A stretch of 64,000 bases of DNA, from contig NZ_AP018680.1 in the NCBI RefSeq assembly GCF_002218025.2, positions 1,798,001 to 1,862,000 of the forward strand. Reading direction: 5' to 3'. This stretch comes from Vibrio casei (GTDB taxonomy: Bacteria; Pseudomonadota; Gammaproteobacteria; Enterobacterales; Vibrionaceae). The notes beneath the pieces were generated by a model. That model searched no databases. It saw only the letters and a program-made list of their open reading frames with translations, and was not told where the DNA came from. Each line of letters begins with the position of its first letter. Positions within the stretch are counted from its first letter, which is position 1. Positions 49,067 to 58,753 of this stretch are shown here, piece by piece. A program made the translations under genes and the position numbers.

Positions 49067-50359
49067 CTAGAAGCGATCACGAATTTCTCGTATCACCTTA
49101 TGCGCTAAAGATAAGAATGCTACTTTTTGCTCTGAAGGAATGCCATTAGCATCGGGTAGTGGTGCAGACATTGCATCAATAGGTTGACCATTTTTTCTTA
49201 ATTCGTAATGTAAATGAGGTCCCGTAGAACGGCCACTATTCCCCGAAAAAGCCACTTTTTGCCCACGTGAAACAACCTGGCCGACGTCAACAAGCACCTT
49301 ATTTAGATGTAAAAATCGGGTACTGTACGTTCTCCCATTTTTAATAACCAGATAATGCCCAGCTAAGGGGTGCATACCAACTTTAACCACAATACCATCA
49401 CCGGTCGCGTACACTGGTGTATTCATTGGTGTGGCAAAATCAGTACCATAATGAGGAGCGTAACGATAAGAAACTGGATTTAAACGATGAGGATTAAACT
49501 TAGAGCTGATTCGAAAATCAGATTTTAAAGGGAAGCGATCCAATGGCTTCTCAATACTTGAACCATCTAAATGATAAAAATTACCATCACTAGCACGTAT
49601 CACCTGGTAATTTTTATTATTATGCTGATACCATATTGCGCTAATTTCGCCAGTATCAATGGTCTCTTGCCCAACATAATACAGGGACAGCTGAACCGCT
49701 AATTTGTCACCTAATCTTGCCTGTTTCGTCACATCAACTTGCCAATACAATGCATTCGCAATGGCTTGTATCTGATCCAATGACAACCCGATAGAACGAG
49801 CAGCTTGATAAAAACTTTGCCTGACTTCAGCCCGTTTAATCTGTGTTTTGCGATCACCTTGAACACGCTTTGGAGTGAATTCAAATTTATTATCAATTCG
49901 AACATATCGGCTATTTAAGCGAGCATTCCGATAGATGGTTAGAGACAGTAAACCACCACGTTGATCTTGCTCCCACTCAACGACCTGTCCAACCGACAAA
50001 TGAGTTGCTTGAGCATTAGCTTTTATTACACCTAATAAGTCATTAGGGTCTAAGCCATAAAGCTGAAAAATATCACTTAAACTTTGATGCTCTAGCACCT
50101 TATGAGTATTCGTAACTTTATATTGATTTTGTTCTATCGCATCTTTCGGTACTGCAAACTCAGGGTCATCTTTTTCTAAAATGGCACCATAAGGTTCAGT
50201 ATATCCGGTAGACGGTGTCCAAGATAACCAAGAAAAAACATTACTGTAATAACATAATCCTGCAATGATCACCCCAAACAACATAGCCCACAACGACACA
50301 TATGCCTTACGACGTATACGCTGATGCTTCCATTTTCTATATTGCATGGGATGATACAA
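49067..50359 (-). CDS. mepM: Murein DD-endopeptidase MepM (M23)
   Basis: Periplasmic zinc peptidase cleaving peptidoglycan cross-links during growth, 430 residues. One N-terminal membrane anchor (about 24-42) after a basic tail, an OapA/LysM-like region (about 75-130) and a C-terminal M23 domain with zinc ligands in HYGTDFATP and HLHYELRK. The start is taken as TTG 50359, seven bases after AAGG that overlaps the znuA stop; ATG 50347 (MQYRKWK) is the alternative but lacks a ribosome site. Order znuA-mepM is as in E. coli. The enzyme needs the zinc that ZnuABC imports. Confidence 0.9.
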   Translation of the reverse strand: MYHPMQYRKWKHQRIRRKAYVSLWAMLFGVIIAGLCYYSNVFSWLSWTPSTGYTEPYGAILEKDDPEFAVPKDAIEQNQYKVTNTHKVLEHQSLSDIFQLYGLDPNDLLGVIKANAQATHLSVGQVVEWEQDQRGGLLSLTIYRNARLNSRYVRIDNKFEFTPKRVQGDRKTQIKRAEVRQSFYQAARSIGLSLDQIQAIANALYWQVDVTKQARLGDKLAVQLSLYYVGQETIDTGEISAIWYQHNNKNYQVIRASDGNFYHLDGSSIEKPLDRFPLKSDFRISSKFNPHRLNPVSYRYAPHYGTDFATPMNTPVYATGDGIVVKVGMHPLAGHYLVIKNGRTYSTRFLHLNKVLVDVGQVVSRGQKVAFSGNSGRSTGPHLHYELRKNGQPIDAMSAPLPDANGIPSEQKVAFLSLAHKVIREIRDRF

Positions 50360-50368
50360 AGTAAAACC

Positions 50369-51286
50369 TTAACGTGTTAAACACTCGCTATAACTATTAG
50401 CAAGATCTTGAATAAACTGAAAATAAGCACCTGGTTCGACATTATACTTACTGGCCAGCGGATCCAATACACCATGCTTAGCTTTAGTGCCACGCATAAC
50501 AGAATCAATCACCGCAGGGGTAAACTGTGGTTCAGAAAACACACAATACACATTATCCGATTGTAATGCTGTACGAATATTAATAAGTGTTTTTGCACCT
50601 GGGCGACGTTCTGGGGAGACCGTAAAATGTCCTAAATTATTCAGACCAAAATATTGTTCATAATAATCATAAGCATCGTGAAAAACATAGTAACCATGTG
50701 ACTTTACAGGCTCTAATTGATGCTTAATGCTGTCAACTGTCGTATTCAAATTAAGAATAAAGACTTGGAAATTAGCTTGATACTCTTTCGTATGCACTGG
50801 GTCAATAGCGATTAACTTATCTGAAATCACCTTGGCCATTTGTGTTGCTTGAATAGGGCCTAACCATAAATGAGGATTATAATTACCATGATGGTGGTGG
50901 CCATCATCGTGCTCATGCTCTTCATGTTCATCATATTGTATTTTTTCTATCGAGGATTGCTGATCTAACTGCAGTGAATTTTTGCTCCCTTGCATCACGC
51001 CTTCCAGAAACGATTCTAAGCCTGGGCCTACCCATACAAACAAATCAACCGTTTTTAACTTCTTAACATCTGAAGGCTTTAAAGCATAGTCATGTGGTGA
51101 AGTATTGGTTGATAACAAGACTTCTGTCTTCGTGACACCATTGGTTAATTCTGAGGTAATCAATTGAAGTGGTTTAATCGATGTCATGACGGTAAGAGGC
51201 CGCTGCCCCTCTGCCCATGCTGGCACGGCAAATATTGCAATGAGTGTTGCCATAGCAAGCCAAGCTTGTGATAAAATTGAACGCAT
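50369..51286 (-). CDS. znuA: Zinc-binding periplasmic protein ZnuA
   Basis: High-affinity zinc receptor, 305 residues, with a Sec signal peptide (ends AVPAWAEG). Metal ligands are His in NTSPHDYAL, NYNPHLWLGP and YYVFHDAYDY. A charged His-rich loop (EHEHDDGHHHHG, about 122-134) collects zinc, as in other proteobacterial ZnuA. The ribosome site is GGAG. Divergent from znuCB with a shared Zur box. Confidence 0.95.
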   Translation of the reverse strand: MRSILSQAWLAMATLIAIFAVPAWAEGQRPLTVMTSIKPLQLITSELTNGVTKTEVLLSTNTSPHDYALKPSDVKKLKTVDLFVWVGPGLESFLEGVMQGSKNSLQLDQQSSIEKIQYDEHEEHEHDDGHHHHGNYNPHLWLGPIQATQMAKVISDKLIAIDPVHTKEYQANFQVFILNLNTTVDSIKHQLEPVKSHGYYVFHDAYDYYEQYFGLNNLGHFTVSPERRPGAKTLINIRTALQSDNVYCVFSEPQFTPAVIDSVMRGTKAKHGVLDPLASKYNVEPGAYFQFIQDLANSYSECLTR

Positions 51287-51313
51287 CTACATTCTCCATA
51301 ATGTGAATAAATA

Positions 51314-51339
51314 AAATGGGTAAGATTTCTTACCCATTT
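51314..51339. other. Perfect 11-base hairpin in the znuA leader
   Basis: AAATGGGTAAG and its exact complement CTTACCCATTT flank ATTT. It lies 28 bases upstream of znuA and 21 bases from the Zur box. It has no T-run and is not a typical terminator. It could be an RNA element in the znuA leader or a second operator. Confidence 0.7.
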
Positions 51340-51359
51340 CTGTATTGGTAATCATTTTC

Positions 51360-51384
51360 GATAATGTTACTATATAACATTACA
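51360..51384. promoter_or_regulatory. Zur box controlling znuA and znuCB
   Basis: Core AATGTTA and TAACATT at 51363-51381 form a perfect dyad around CTATA, matching the proteobacterial Zur consensus GAAATGTTATANTATAACATTTC. It lies between divergent znuA and znuC, so one site can repress both when zinc is plentiful. Confidence 0.88.
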
Positions 51385-51405
51385 CATCATCAAGTTGGTT
51401 TAACC

Positions 51406-52209
51406 ATGAGTGAATTAATTCTACTCGACAATATATCAGTTCAATACAACAACAAAGCAGTACTGAGTAATATTCATATTTCAATAAAGAAAGGTGAAAT
51501 CACGACATTAATCGGTCCTAATGGTGCGGGTAAATCAACGTTAGTCAAAGTGATGCTAGGATTAGTTAAAACTTATTCTGGTACTGTCACCAAAAGCAAG
51601 AATCTGAGCATTGGTTATGTTCCACAAAAATTACGCCTTAATGATAGTTTACCACTCACCGTAGACCGTTTCCTAAAGCTCGCGGGGCGTTACAGTACTC
51701 AAGAGCGCATGGAAGCTTTACGCTTAGTGGGTGCTGAAAGTTTATATAAAAATGATATGCATAAATTATCCGGAGGGGAAAATCAACGAGTTCTCCTCGC
51801 GCGAGCGTTGTTGCAACGTCCTGATTTATTAGTATTGGATGAACCCGCTCAAGGCGTGGATGTACAAGGGCAGATTGATCTCTATACCCTGATCAATACT
51901 ATTCGTCAGCGTTTTGGCTGTGCCGTTTTTATGGTGTCACACGATCTACACTTGGTCATGGCACAGACAGATGAAGTGATTTGTTTACAACATCATATTT
52001 GTTGCTCTGGCGCGCCTGAGGCAATTACCAAGCACCCCTCTTATATTGCAATGTTCGGCCAAACTGCAAAAGACACGCTTGCGTTTTACCATCATGAGCA
52101 TCATCACCACCATGATCTTGCGGGCGAAGCCATTGAGGGGGAGCCCGAGTCCTGTTCTCATAATAGCTGTTCTCATCACTCCACTACCCAGCAAAAGCGT
52201 GGTCATTAA
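51406..52209 (+). CDS. znuC: Zinc ABC transporter ATPase ZnuC
   Basis: ATPase of the zinc importer, 267 residues. Walker A is GPNGAGKST, signature LSGGENQR, Walker B LVLDEP, and switch His in MVSHDLH. The last 40 residues are rich in His and include two Cys (HHEHHHHHDLAGEAIEG, then CSHNSCSHH), likely metal-binding. ATG 51406 (MSELILLDN) is chosen; the frame opens at 51364 inside the Zur box. Confidence 0.94.
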   Translation: MSELILLDNISVQYNNKAVLSNIHISIKKGEITTLIGPNGAGKSTLVKVMLGLVKTYSGTVTKSKNLSIGYVPQKLRLNDSLPLTVDRFLKLAGRYSTQERMEALRLVGAESLYKNDMHKLSGGENQRVLLARALLQRPDLLVLDEPAQGVDVQGQIDLYTLINTIRQRFGCAVFMVSHDLHLVMAQTDEVICLQHHICCSGAPEAITKHPSYIAMFGQTAKDTLAFYHHEHHHHHDLAGEAIEGEPESCSHNSCSHHSTTQQKRGH

Positions 52210-52212
52210 TGT

Positions 52213-52998
52213 ATGTTTGATATTCTTTTCCCTTCCGTTCTTGCTGGACTAGGTATTGCTATCATTGCCGGGCCATTAGGGTCTTTAGTGGTGTGGCGTA
52301 AAATGGCTTACTTTGGCGACACCTTAGCTCACGCTTCTTTACTCGGACTCGCCTTAGGCTTCTTACTTGATGTGAATTTATACTTAGCCTTGGTCGTATG
52401 TTGCCTAGGAATTGCCGTTTTGCTCGCGACCTTACAAGAACAAAAAGTCGTAGCGACTGATACTCTACTCGGTATTTTAGCGCACAGTTCCTTATCCCTT
52501 GGCCTTGTTGCAATCAGTTTTTTAGATAATGTCCGCATTGATCTGATGAGCTATCTTTTTGGCGATTTACTTGCTGTATCGCTTTCTGATCTGCTCTTTA
52601 TTTACTTAGGTGGCCTAGTGGTCATGGCATTGCTAATTTATTTTTGGCGTTCCTTATTATCAACCTCAATCAGCGAAGAATTAGCCAGTGTTGAAGGGAT
52701 CAATGTACCACTAATGCGCATTGTATTAATGTTATTAGTTGGCTTAGTCATCGCGGTTGGAATGAAATTTGTTGGCGCTTTAATCATCACATCTCTACTC
52801 ATTATTCCAGCGGCAACCGCAAGACGTTTTGCCCGCACACCAGAACAAATGGCCATTGGTGCATCATGCCTTGGTATTATCTCTGTTTTATGTGGATTAT
52901 CATTATCTTGGCTTTATGATACGCCTGCTGGTCCTTCTGTTGTTATTTGTGCCGCCGCTTTATTCATGCTCAGTCAATTTAAAAAATCGAACGCATAA
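52213..52998 (+). CDS. znuB: Zinc ABC transporter permease ZnuB
   Basis: Inner-membrane permease of the ABC-3 family, 261 residues, seven to eight membrane helices. Patterns [20 protein letters not shown] and [20 protein letters not shown] are typical. ATG is 3 bases after the znuC stop. A weak terminator hairpin follows. Confidence 0.95.
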   Translation: MFDILFPSVLAGLGIAIIAGPLGSLVVWRKMAYFGDTLAHASLLGLALGFLLDVNLYLALVVCCLGIAVLLATLQEQKVVATDTLLGILAHSSLSLGLVAISFLDNVRIDLMSYLFGDLLAVSLSDLLFIYLGGLVVMALLIYFWRSLLSTSISEELASVEGINVPLMRIVLMLLVGLVIAVGMKFVGALIITSLLIIPAATARRFARTPEQMAIGASCLGIISVLCGLSLSWLYDTPAGPSVVICAAALFMLSQFKKSNA

Positions 52999-53013
52999 TT
53001 CACGGCCTGTCAT

Positions 53014-53044
53014 GAAGGTGAATGGTCACTCATCATTCACTTTC
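53014..53044 (+). terminator. Terminator of znuCB
   Basis: GAAGGTGAATG and CATTCACTTTC pair at ten of eleven positions and are followed by a T-rich stretch. Confidence 0.75.
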
Positions 53045-53296
53045 ATTTTATTCTTTTCATTTATCACCACGCTGTCTGTGATCCCCCTCTCTCATCCCTT
53101 TCCTCTACGCCCAAATTATCTTATTCAAGGAGGGTTTAAATCATATCCTCTTAATAAATAATGACTCTATTCCTCATTTATATAATAAGAGACATTAAGC
53201 ATGAAACCACTTTATTCTATCCTCTCCTCTGCAATGGCTTTAAGCTTACTTTCCCCCTCAGCTCATTGATCTGCTCCAGCCAGACTGGACACTTCA

Positions 53297-54148
53297 TTAA
53301 GCGACATTTTGCTGTTCAAAGTTAACAGGGCTTAGATACCCAAGAGCACTGTGCCTTCTTGTCCGATTATAATCAACCTCTATGTACTCGAAGATCGTTT
53401 GACGCATCTGGTCTCTCGTCATAATCGGCTCATATTGGATCGCTTCAACTTTCATCGAATGGAAGAAGCTCTCAACACAAGCATTGTCCCAGCAGTTTCC
53501 TTTCCTACTCATACTTTGCTTTAGATTATAAACAGTTATGAGGTCTCGATAATCTTTTGAGCAGTACTGACTACCTCGATCACTATGAACGATAACCTGC
53601 TCAGGAAATTCGCGACGGAACAAAGCCATTGATAGAGCATCACAGACCAGCGTAGCCGTCATTCTGGTATCCATAGACCATCCGATTACTTGTCTTGAGT
53701 AAAGGTCAATAATTACTGCCAAGTACAACCAGCCTTCGCTTGTCGCAACATAGGTGATGTCTCCCGCCCATTTTTCATTCGGAGCCGCTGCGTTAAAGTT
53801 CTGAGCCAGCAAGTTTGGAGCAACTGGCATTTGATGCTTGCTGTCTGTCGTGCACTTAAATTTACGTGCCGCTTTCGGCGTTAAATCTTGACGCTTCATA
53901 CTGGCCGCAATGGTTTTCACATTGTGGTTATCACCGCTCTCAGACAGTTCTTTTTGGATTCGCCTTGAGCCATCTCGGCCTTTGCTGTTATCAAAAGCTT
54001 CTTTGACCTTTGTATCAAGCTCTTGGCGAACTGCCTCGCGTTGGCTAGCCTTATGGCGATGTTTAACCCAGTAATAAAACCCACTTCGGGATACCCCGAA
54101 TACCTTAGCCATACGTACAATATTGAAGTACATCAGGTGTTCGAGCAT
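53297..54148 (-). CDS. IS3-family transposase OrfB (DDE integrase)
   Basis: Catalytic part of the transposase, 283 residues in the listed frame. The DDE triad is visible in KWAGDITYV, VIHSDRGSQYC and NACVESFFHSMK; a HTH_21 region precedes it. In practice it is made as OrfAB by a -1 frameshift within orfA, because OrfB in this frame extends upstream through KKGRHLLREKSKVNCYEF. Confidence 0.95.
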   Translation of the reverse strand: MLEHLMYFNIVRMAKVFGVSRSGFYYWVKHRHKASQREAVRQELDTKVKEAFDNSKGRDGSRRIQKELSESGDNHNVKTIAASMKRQDLTPKAARKFKCTTDSKHQMPVAPNLLAQNFNAAAPNEKWAGDITYVATSEGWLYLAVIIDLYSRQVIGWSMDTRMTATLVCDALSMALFRREFPEQVIVHSDRGSQYCSKDYRDLITVYNLKQSMSRKGNCWDNACVESFFHSMKVEAIQYEPIMTRDQMRQTIFEYIEVDYNRTRRHSALGYLSPVNFEQQNVA

Positions 54149-54162
54149 AAATTCGTAGCAAT

Positions 54163-54447
54163 TTACTTTAGATTTTTCGCGAAGTAGGTGGCGGCCTTTT
54201 TTACAATTTCTAGCTCTTCTGCTTGCTCAGCCAACTGCCTTTTGAGCTTGGCAACCTCTGCGGCTAGCTCTTGTTCTCGCTGACTAGTATTGGTGTCTTT
54301 CTTCGAGTTCTTCCGCCACCCGTAGATTTGAGATTCATGTAAAGAAAGCTGCCTTGCAGCCGCAGCTACTCCCACTCTCTCTGCTAGTTTTAGGGCTTCT
54401 GCTTTAAATTCAGGGGAATGTTTAATTCTAGTTTTCTTAGTTGTCAT
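54163..54447 (-). CDS. IS3-family OrfA (DNA-binding protein)
   Basis: 94 residues, with a helix-turn-helix (VAAAARQLSLHESQIYGWRK) and a leucine-zipper-like coiled coil (AAEVAKLKRQLAEQAEELE). It binds the IS ends and regulates OrfAB. Reading frame slips at A6G (54196-54202 on the minus strand), where AAA AAG can shift by -1. Confidence 0.94.
   Translation of the reverse strand: MTTKKTRIKHSPEFKAEALKLAERVGVAAAARQLSLHESQIYGWRKNSKKDTNTSQREQELAAEVAKLKRQLAEQAEELEIVKKAATYFAKNLK
54196..54202 (-). promoter_or_regulatory. Programmed -1 frameshift site A6G in the IS
   Basis: Minus strand AAAAAAG in codons for KK near the end of orfA. The -1 frame then reads into orfB without a stop, giving OrfAB. This is the standard arrangement in the family. 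Confidence 0.78.
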
Positions 54448-56484
54448 TGTTCACCTCGTTAGTGATTGTACTCACTTAACTCAGTGTCCAAAACAGCTGG
54501 AGCGGATCACATGCTTTACTCGCGAATGAAAACAGTGTTGATTCAGTCTGTACTCAACCTTCTCAAATAGAAACCAATAACCTTCGAATGTATCAAATCA
54601 TGGTCGAAAGCTTTGTCGATGGTGACAAACAGGCCGATTACAATACTGGCTATGGTACGAGCCATCATAAAGGAGATCTACAAGGTATTATCGACTCTCT
54701 TGATTACATTCAATCACTTGGTGTCAACGCCATTTGGCTCACCCCTATTTTTGAATCAAGTCCGATTAAAGGGCAATCCCATTGGGATGATAAGCTCGAT
54801 GCCACGGGTTACTTTACCAGTGATTACTTTAAAATTGATCCTAAGTTTGGCACATTAAAACAAGCCAAAACCTTAGTCAAAGAAGCTCATAAACGAGGAT
54901 TATACGTTTTCTTTGATGGTGTATTTGGCCATCATAAATCTAATATTAAACCATCACCTTCAGGCTTATTGCCTATCGGAAAAGATAATCCTGTCAGCTA
55001 TCCCGAAAGCCTGCCATTTTATCAAGAGGTGGCAACCTATTGGATTAAAACATTGAAAATTGATGGTTGGAGGCTTGATCAAGCCTATCAAGTCCCTACT
55101 CAATTTTGGGTTCAATTACGTCACTCAGTTGAACAAGCATCGGAACAGGTTCAATACGCAAATGCCAAAGGTAAAATGGTAAATCCGCTTGGTTATATGG
55201 TAGCAGAGATCTGGAATAGCCAAAATTACATTACCGAGAATGGCTACGGCAGTGACACCAATCCCGCATTATGTTCTGCTTTTGACTTTCCAATGCGCTA
55301 TCGATTAGTCGAAACTTTTGCTGTCAATGAGAATGGTAATGGAAATAAAGGAGGCGATTGGTTGGCACAAGGAATGCAATTACATGATCTAAACCCAAAG
55401 CACGCAAGACCGAACCTCATGTTAGGAAACCATGATTTGGTACGATTTGGCGATCTGTTACAACGTGGATTTATCGCACAACCAGAAGATAATAGCTATT
55501 GGCAACGCCACCTAGCCGCAATTTCTTTTATGGCAGCTTATTCAGGCCCTATCACCTTATATTATGGCGAAGAGATTGGCGATGAAGTAAAAGGTTTTTA
55601 CGATAAAGTGCCTGATGATATATGTGCTGCACAAGGTTTATGTGATGACCATGTCGCTCGTTCTAGCGCCAAAATTGAAGGTATTACTGCAACTTTATCC
55701 CTACCAGAGCAAAATCTGAAACAAAAAGTCGCTGCATTAATGAAACTGAGGGGTGAACATCCCGTACTCTCTCAAGGAGATCGAGCATCGGTTCTCGCGA
55801 CCCAAGATGTATATGTGGATCATAAATCTTATCAAGACCAATCGTTGATTTTTATGGTCAGTACCTCAACCAAGCCACAAATGCTCAAATTGAGTACTCA
55901 TCAGCTCGGTTCATCAGACCAATTAGTTGATCTTATCAAAGGCACTATTTTTAAACCTAACCATGGTCAATACTCTATTTCATTAAAACCTTTTGAAGCT
56001 CGCTTTCTTAGTATTAAAACACCTGAAAAGTTAATCATTGAAAAGCCACAGACTTCGATTAGCGGGCAAGGATTTTTAGCACAATGTAATAACCCAATCA
56101 TAAGTGAAAATGGCCCTATAGATGATCCGCTATATGTGGTGGGTGATTTTACAGATTCAGGCTGGGAGCACGTTGATAATCGTCAGTTTACATACAGGGG
56201 GAATGGTGTGTACCAAGTGGTAGTGGATGAACAAGCAGGCAGCTACCGTATGCAATATGCCACTAAGAACTGGAAACCTCAATTTACGGCAACCGGTTTA
56301 GAGCTCACATCAGGTCAAGCCAGTGAGATGAAATATGGTGGTTATGGCAAGGACACCGCAGCGCTACTGCCAATATCAGGGAAATATGTTTGGAGCCTTC
56401 AGTTTTCCAAGTCCGGGTTACCTGAAAAAGTGATGGTTTCTAAATGCTATTAAGCCATTTTTAACGACTAATAAAGGATATAAA

Positions 56485-56521
56485 AAACCGGAGAACACAT
56501 TCATGCACTCCGGTTTCTTTT
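56485..56521. terminator. Bidirectional terminator between amylase and sucD
   Basis: AAACCGGAG and CTCCGGTTT form a perfect 9-base stem with T-runs on both strands. Confidence 0.88.
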
Positions 56522-56565
56522 CATATCACGCTAAGTTTTAGCTGATTATCGAAGCCTTACCTATA

Positions 56566-57438
56566 TTACCAGCCAGTAACTTCTTTCAGTGCTTCACCGA
56601 TCTCTGCAAGGGATTTAGTGGTTTTAACACCGGCCGCTTCTAGGGCAGCAAACTTATCTTCAGCCGTACCTTTACCACCTGAGATAATAGCGCCAGCATG
56701 GCCCATACGTTTACCAGGAGGGGCAGTTACACCAGCAATGTAAGAAACAACCGGTTTAGTTACATTTGCTTTAATGTAAGCTGCCGCTTCTTCTTCTGCT
56801 GTACCACCGATTTCGCCAATCATTACGATTGCTTCTGTCGCTGGATCGTTTTGGAACATTTCCAATACGTCGATGAAGTTAGTACCAGGAATAGGATCAC
56901 CACCGATACCAACACACGTTGATTGACCAAAGCCAGCATCCGTCGTTTGCTTCACGGCTTCATAAGTCAATGTACCTGAACGTGAAACAATACCAACACG
57001 GCCTGGTTTATGAATATGTCCTGGCATGATACCAATCTTACATTCACCAGGAGTGATGACACCTGGGCAGTTTGGACCAATCATGCGAACGCCAGTTTCT
57101 TCAAGCTTCACTTTCACATCAAGCATATCCAACGTTGGGATGCCTTCAGTAATAGTAACAATAAGCTCGATACCCGCATCGATGGCTTCTAAAATAGCAT
57201 CTTTACAAAATGCGGCTGGTACGTAGATAACCGTAGCGGTTGCGCCCGTTGCTTCTACCGCTTCGCGAACAGTATTAAACACAGGAAGACCTAAGTGCTC
57301 TGTCCCACCTTTGCCTGGAGAAACACCACCGACCATTTGCGTACCGTAGTCGATAGCTTGCTCAGAATGGAATGTACCTTGACCGCCAGTGAAACCTTGG
57401 CAAATAACTTTCGTATCTTTATTAATTAGAACAGACAT
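56566..57438 (-). CDS. sucD: Succinyl-CoA synthetase alpha subunit
   Basis: Catalytic subunit with the phosphohistidine in [17 protein letters not shown], 290 residues (E. coli 289). N-terminal CoA-binding Rossmann domain ([16 protein letters not shown], about 12-27). Makes ATP or GTP from succinyl-CoA with SucC. Its ATG overlaps the sucC stop by one base (TAATG). Last gene of the sdh-suc cluster. Confidence 0.97.
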   Translation of the reverse strand: MSVLINKDTKVICQGFTGGQGTFHSEQAIDYGTQMVGGVSPGKGGTEHLGLPVFNTVREAVEATGATATVIYVPAAFCKDAILEAIDAGIELIVTITEGIPTLDMLDVKVKLEETGVRMIGPNCPGVITPGECKIGIMPGHIHKPGRVGIVSRSGTLTYEAVKQTTDAGFGQSTCVGIGGDPIPGTNFIDVLEMFQNDPATEAIVMIGEIGGTAEEEAAAYIKANVTKPVVSYIAGVTAPPGKRMGHAGAIISGGKGTAEDKFAALEAAGVKTTKSLAEIGEALKEVTGW

Positions 57439-58604
57439 TATTTGCCCTCCGCCGCTTTAACTACTTGAACTGCTGCATCTTTAAGAGAAGTTGCTGCAAT
57501 GATATCTAGACCTGATTTGGCTAATACTTCACGCCCTAACTCAGCGTTCGTCCCCTCAAGACGGACCACAACAGGTACTTCAACGCCAACTTCTTTCACT
57601 GCGCCAATGATGCCTTCAGCAATCATGTCACAACGAACAATACCGCCAAAGATATTCACAAGAACTGCTTTTACATTCTCATCAGAAAGGATGATTTTAA
57701 ATGCTTCAGCAACACGTTCTTTGGTTGCGCCACCGCCAACATCCAAGAAGTTAGCTGGTTTGCCACCATGCAAGTTAACGATGTCCATCGTTCCCATAGC
57801 AAGGCCAGCACCGTTAACCATACAACCCACATTGCCATCAAGTGCTACGTAGTTTAGCTCGTATTGTGCCGCATGTGCTTCACGCTCATCTTCTTGAGAA
57901 GCATCGTGCATTTCACGTAGCTTAGGTTGACGGTACATTGCATTTGAATCGATGTTGATTTTGCCATCAAGACAAACTAAATCACCAGAACCAGTCACCA
58001 CAAGTGGATTAATTTCAAGTAATGCAAGATCGTACTGTCCAAACATGTTTGCCAGACCCATGAAGATCTGCGTAAACTGTTTAATTTGATTGCCTTTAAG
58101 GCCAAGTTTGAAGGCTAACTCACGACCTTGGTAAGCCTGAGGACCAACTAAAGGATCTATTGCTGCTTTATGGATAAGCTCCGGCGTTTCTTCCGCCACT
58201 TTTTCAATTTCAACACCACCTTCCGTTGATGCCATGAACACGATACGACGTGTGCCACGGTCAACAACAGCACCTAAATACAATTCATTTGCGATATCTG
58301 ATGCTTCTTCCACTAAAATTTTAGTAACCGGCTGACCTTTTGCATCTGTTTGGTAAGTTACAAGGTTTTTACCTAGCCACTTTTGAGCAAACTCTTTTAC
58401 ACCATCTTTAGTGTCATGTAGCTCTACACCACCCGCTTTACCACGTCCACCCGCGTGTACCTGACACTTAACCACTTTTTTAGCCGTTGAGATTCGTCCT
58501 GCTGCTTCATAAGCTTCAAGTGGAGTATTGCAAGCATAACCTTCTGGTACCGGCAATCCGAATTCAGCAAATAGCTGCTTGGCTTGATATTCATGCAAAT
58601 TCAT
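57438..58604 (-). CDS. sucC: Succinyl-CoA synthetase beta subunit
   Basis: ATP-grasp subunit, 388 residues, equal to E. coli. Opening [20 protein letters not shown] and the glycine-rich [14 protein letters not shown] are the nucleotide-grasp signatures; [16 protein letters not shown] near the C-terminus. Its message is separated from sucB by 149 bases with two hairpins. Confidence 0.97.
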   Translation of the reverse strand: MNLHEYQAKQLFAEFGLPVPEGYACNTPLEAYEAAGRISTAKKVVKCQVHAGGRGKAGGVELHDTKDGVKEFAQKWLGKNLVTYQTDAKGQPVTKILVEEASDIANELYLGAVVDRGTRRIVFMASTEGGVEIEKVAEETPELIHKAAIDPLVGPQAYQGRELAFKLGLKGNQIKQFTQIFMGLANMFGQYDLALLEINPLVVTGSGDLVCLDGKINIDSNAMYRQPKLREMHDASQEDEREAHAAQYELNYVALDGNVGCMVNGAGLAMGTMDIVNLHGGKPANFLDVGGGATKERVAEAFKIILSDENVKAVLVNIFGGIVRCDMIAEGIIGAVKEVGVEVPVVVRLEGTNAELGREVLAKSGLDIIAATSLKDAAVQVVKAAEGK

Positions 58605-58648
58605 TGTGATACTTCCGTTTCTTATCCGTAGGGATTTATAATTTCCAT

Positions 58649-58725
58649 TGGCATCTAATCTAAAATGCCATTGTCATGTAGGTGTACTGATTTTTAACCT
58701 AAGTAGGTACCTATTTATACCTACT
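58649..58725 (-). other. Two intercistronic hairpins between sucB and sucC
   Basis: TGGCAT/ATGCCA at 58649-58670 and AGTAGGTA/TACCTACT at 58702-58725 are perfect stems without T-runs. They may process the sdh-suc mRNA or attenuate part of it, giving different levels of the 2-oxoglutarate dehydrogenase and ligase genes. Confidence 0.5.
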
Positions 58726-58753
58726 CAAGTTTACTCACTGATGTACTTAACGC

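Larger units (their letters stand above)
53267..54509 (-). mobile_element. IS3-family insertion sequence, 1243 bp
   Basis: Terminal inverted repeats begin TGATCTGCTCCAGC on the left and TGATCCGCTCCAGC (as complement) on the right, both followed shortly by TGGACACT. The 3-bp target CAT is duplicated at 53264-53266 and 54510-54512. TGATC ends and GGACAC are typical of the IS3 group. It carries orfA and orfB on the minus strand and both look intact, so the insertion is probably recent. Confidence 0.95.
53201..56453 (+). pseudogene. Alpha-amylase (GH13), split by an IS3-family element
   Basis: The gene starts at ATG 53201 with 22 codons of a signal peptide ending PSAH, then IS DNA gives an immediate TGA. 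Coding resumes at 54513 in the same frame; removal of the IS and one CAT copy would restore a 668-residue exported amylase with the cleavage motif SAHA. The GH13 core is intact: region I DGVFGHH, nucleophile Asp in DGWRLDQAY, acid/base Glu in MVAEIWNS, and LGNHDLVRFG. A C-terminal E-set-like domain follows (about the last 110 residues). The internal ATG 54588 could give a protein without a signal, which would not reach starch outside the cell. Convergent with sucD. It resembles periplasmic MalS-type amylases only loosely; the substrate is inferred. Confidence 0.9.

Noticed and set aside
54588..56453. Amylase as an intact gene beginning at ATG 54588
   Set aside because: Codons 54513-54587 continue the same protein upstream and the signal peptide is found at 53201 on the far side of the IS.
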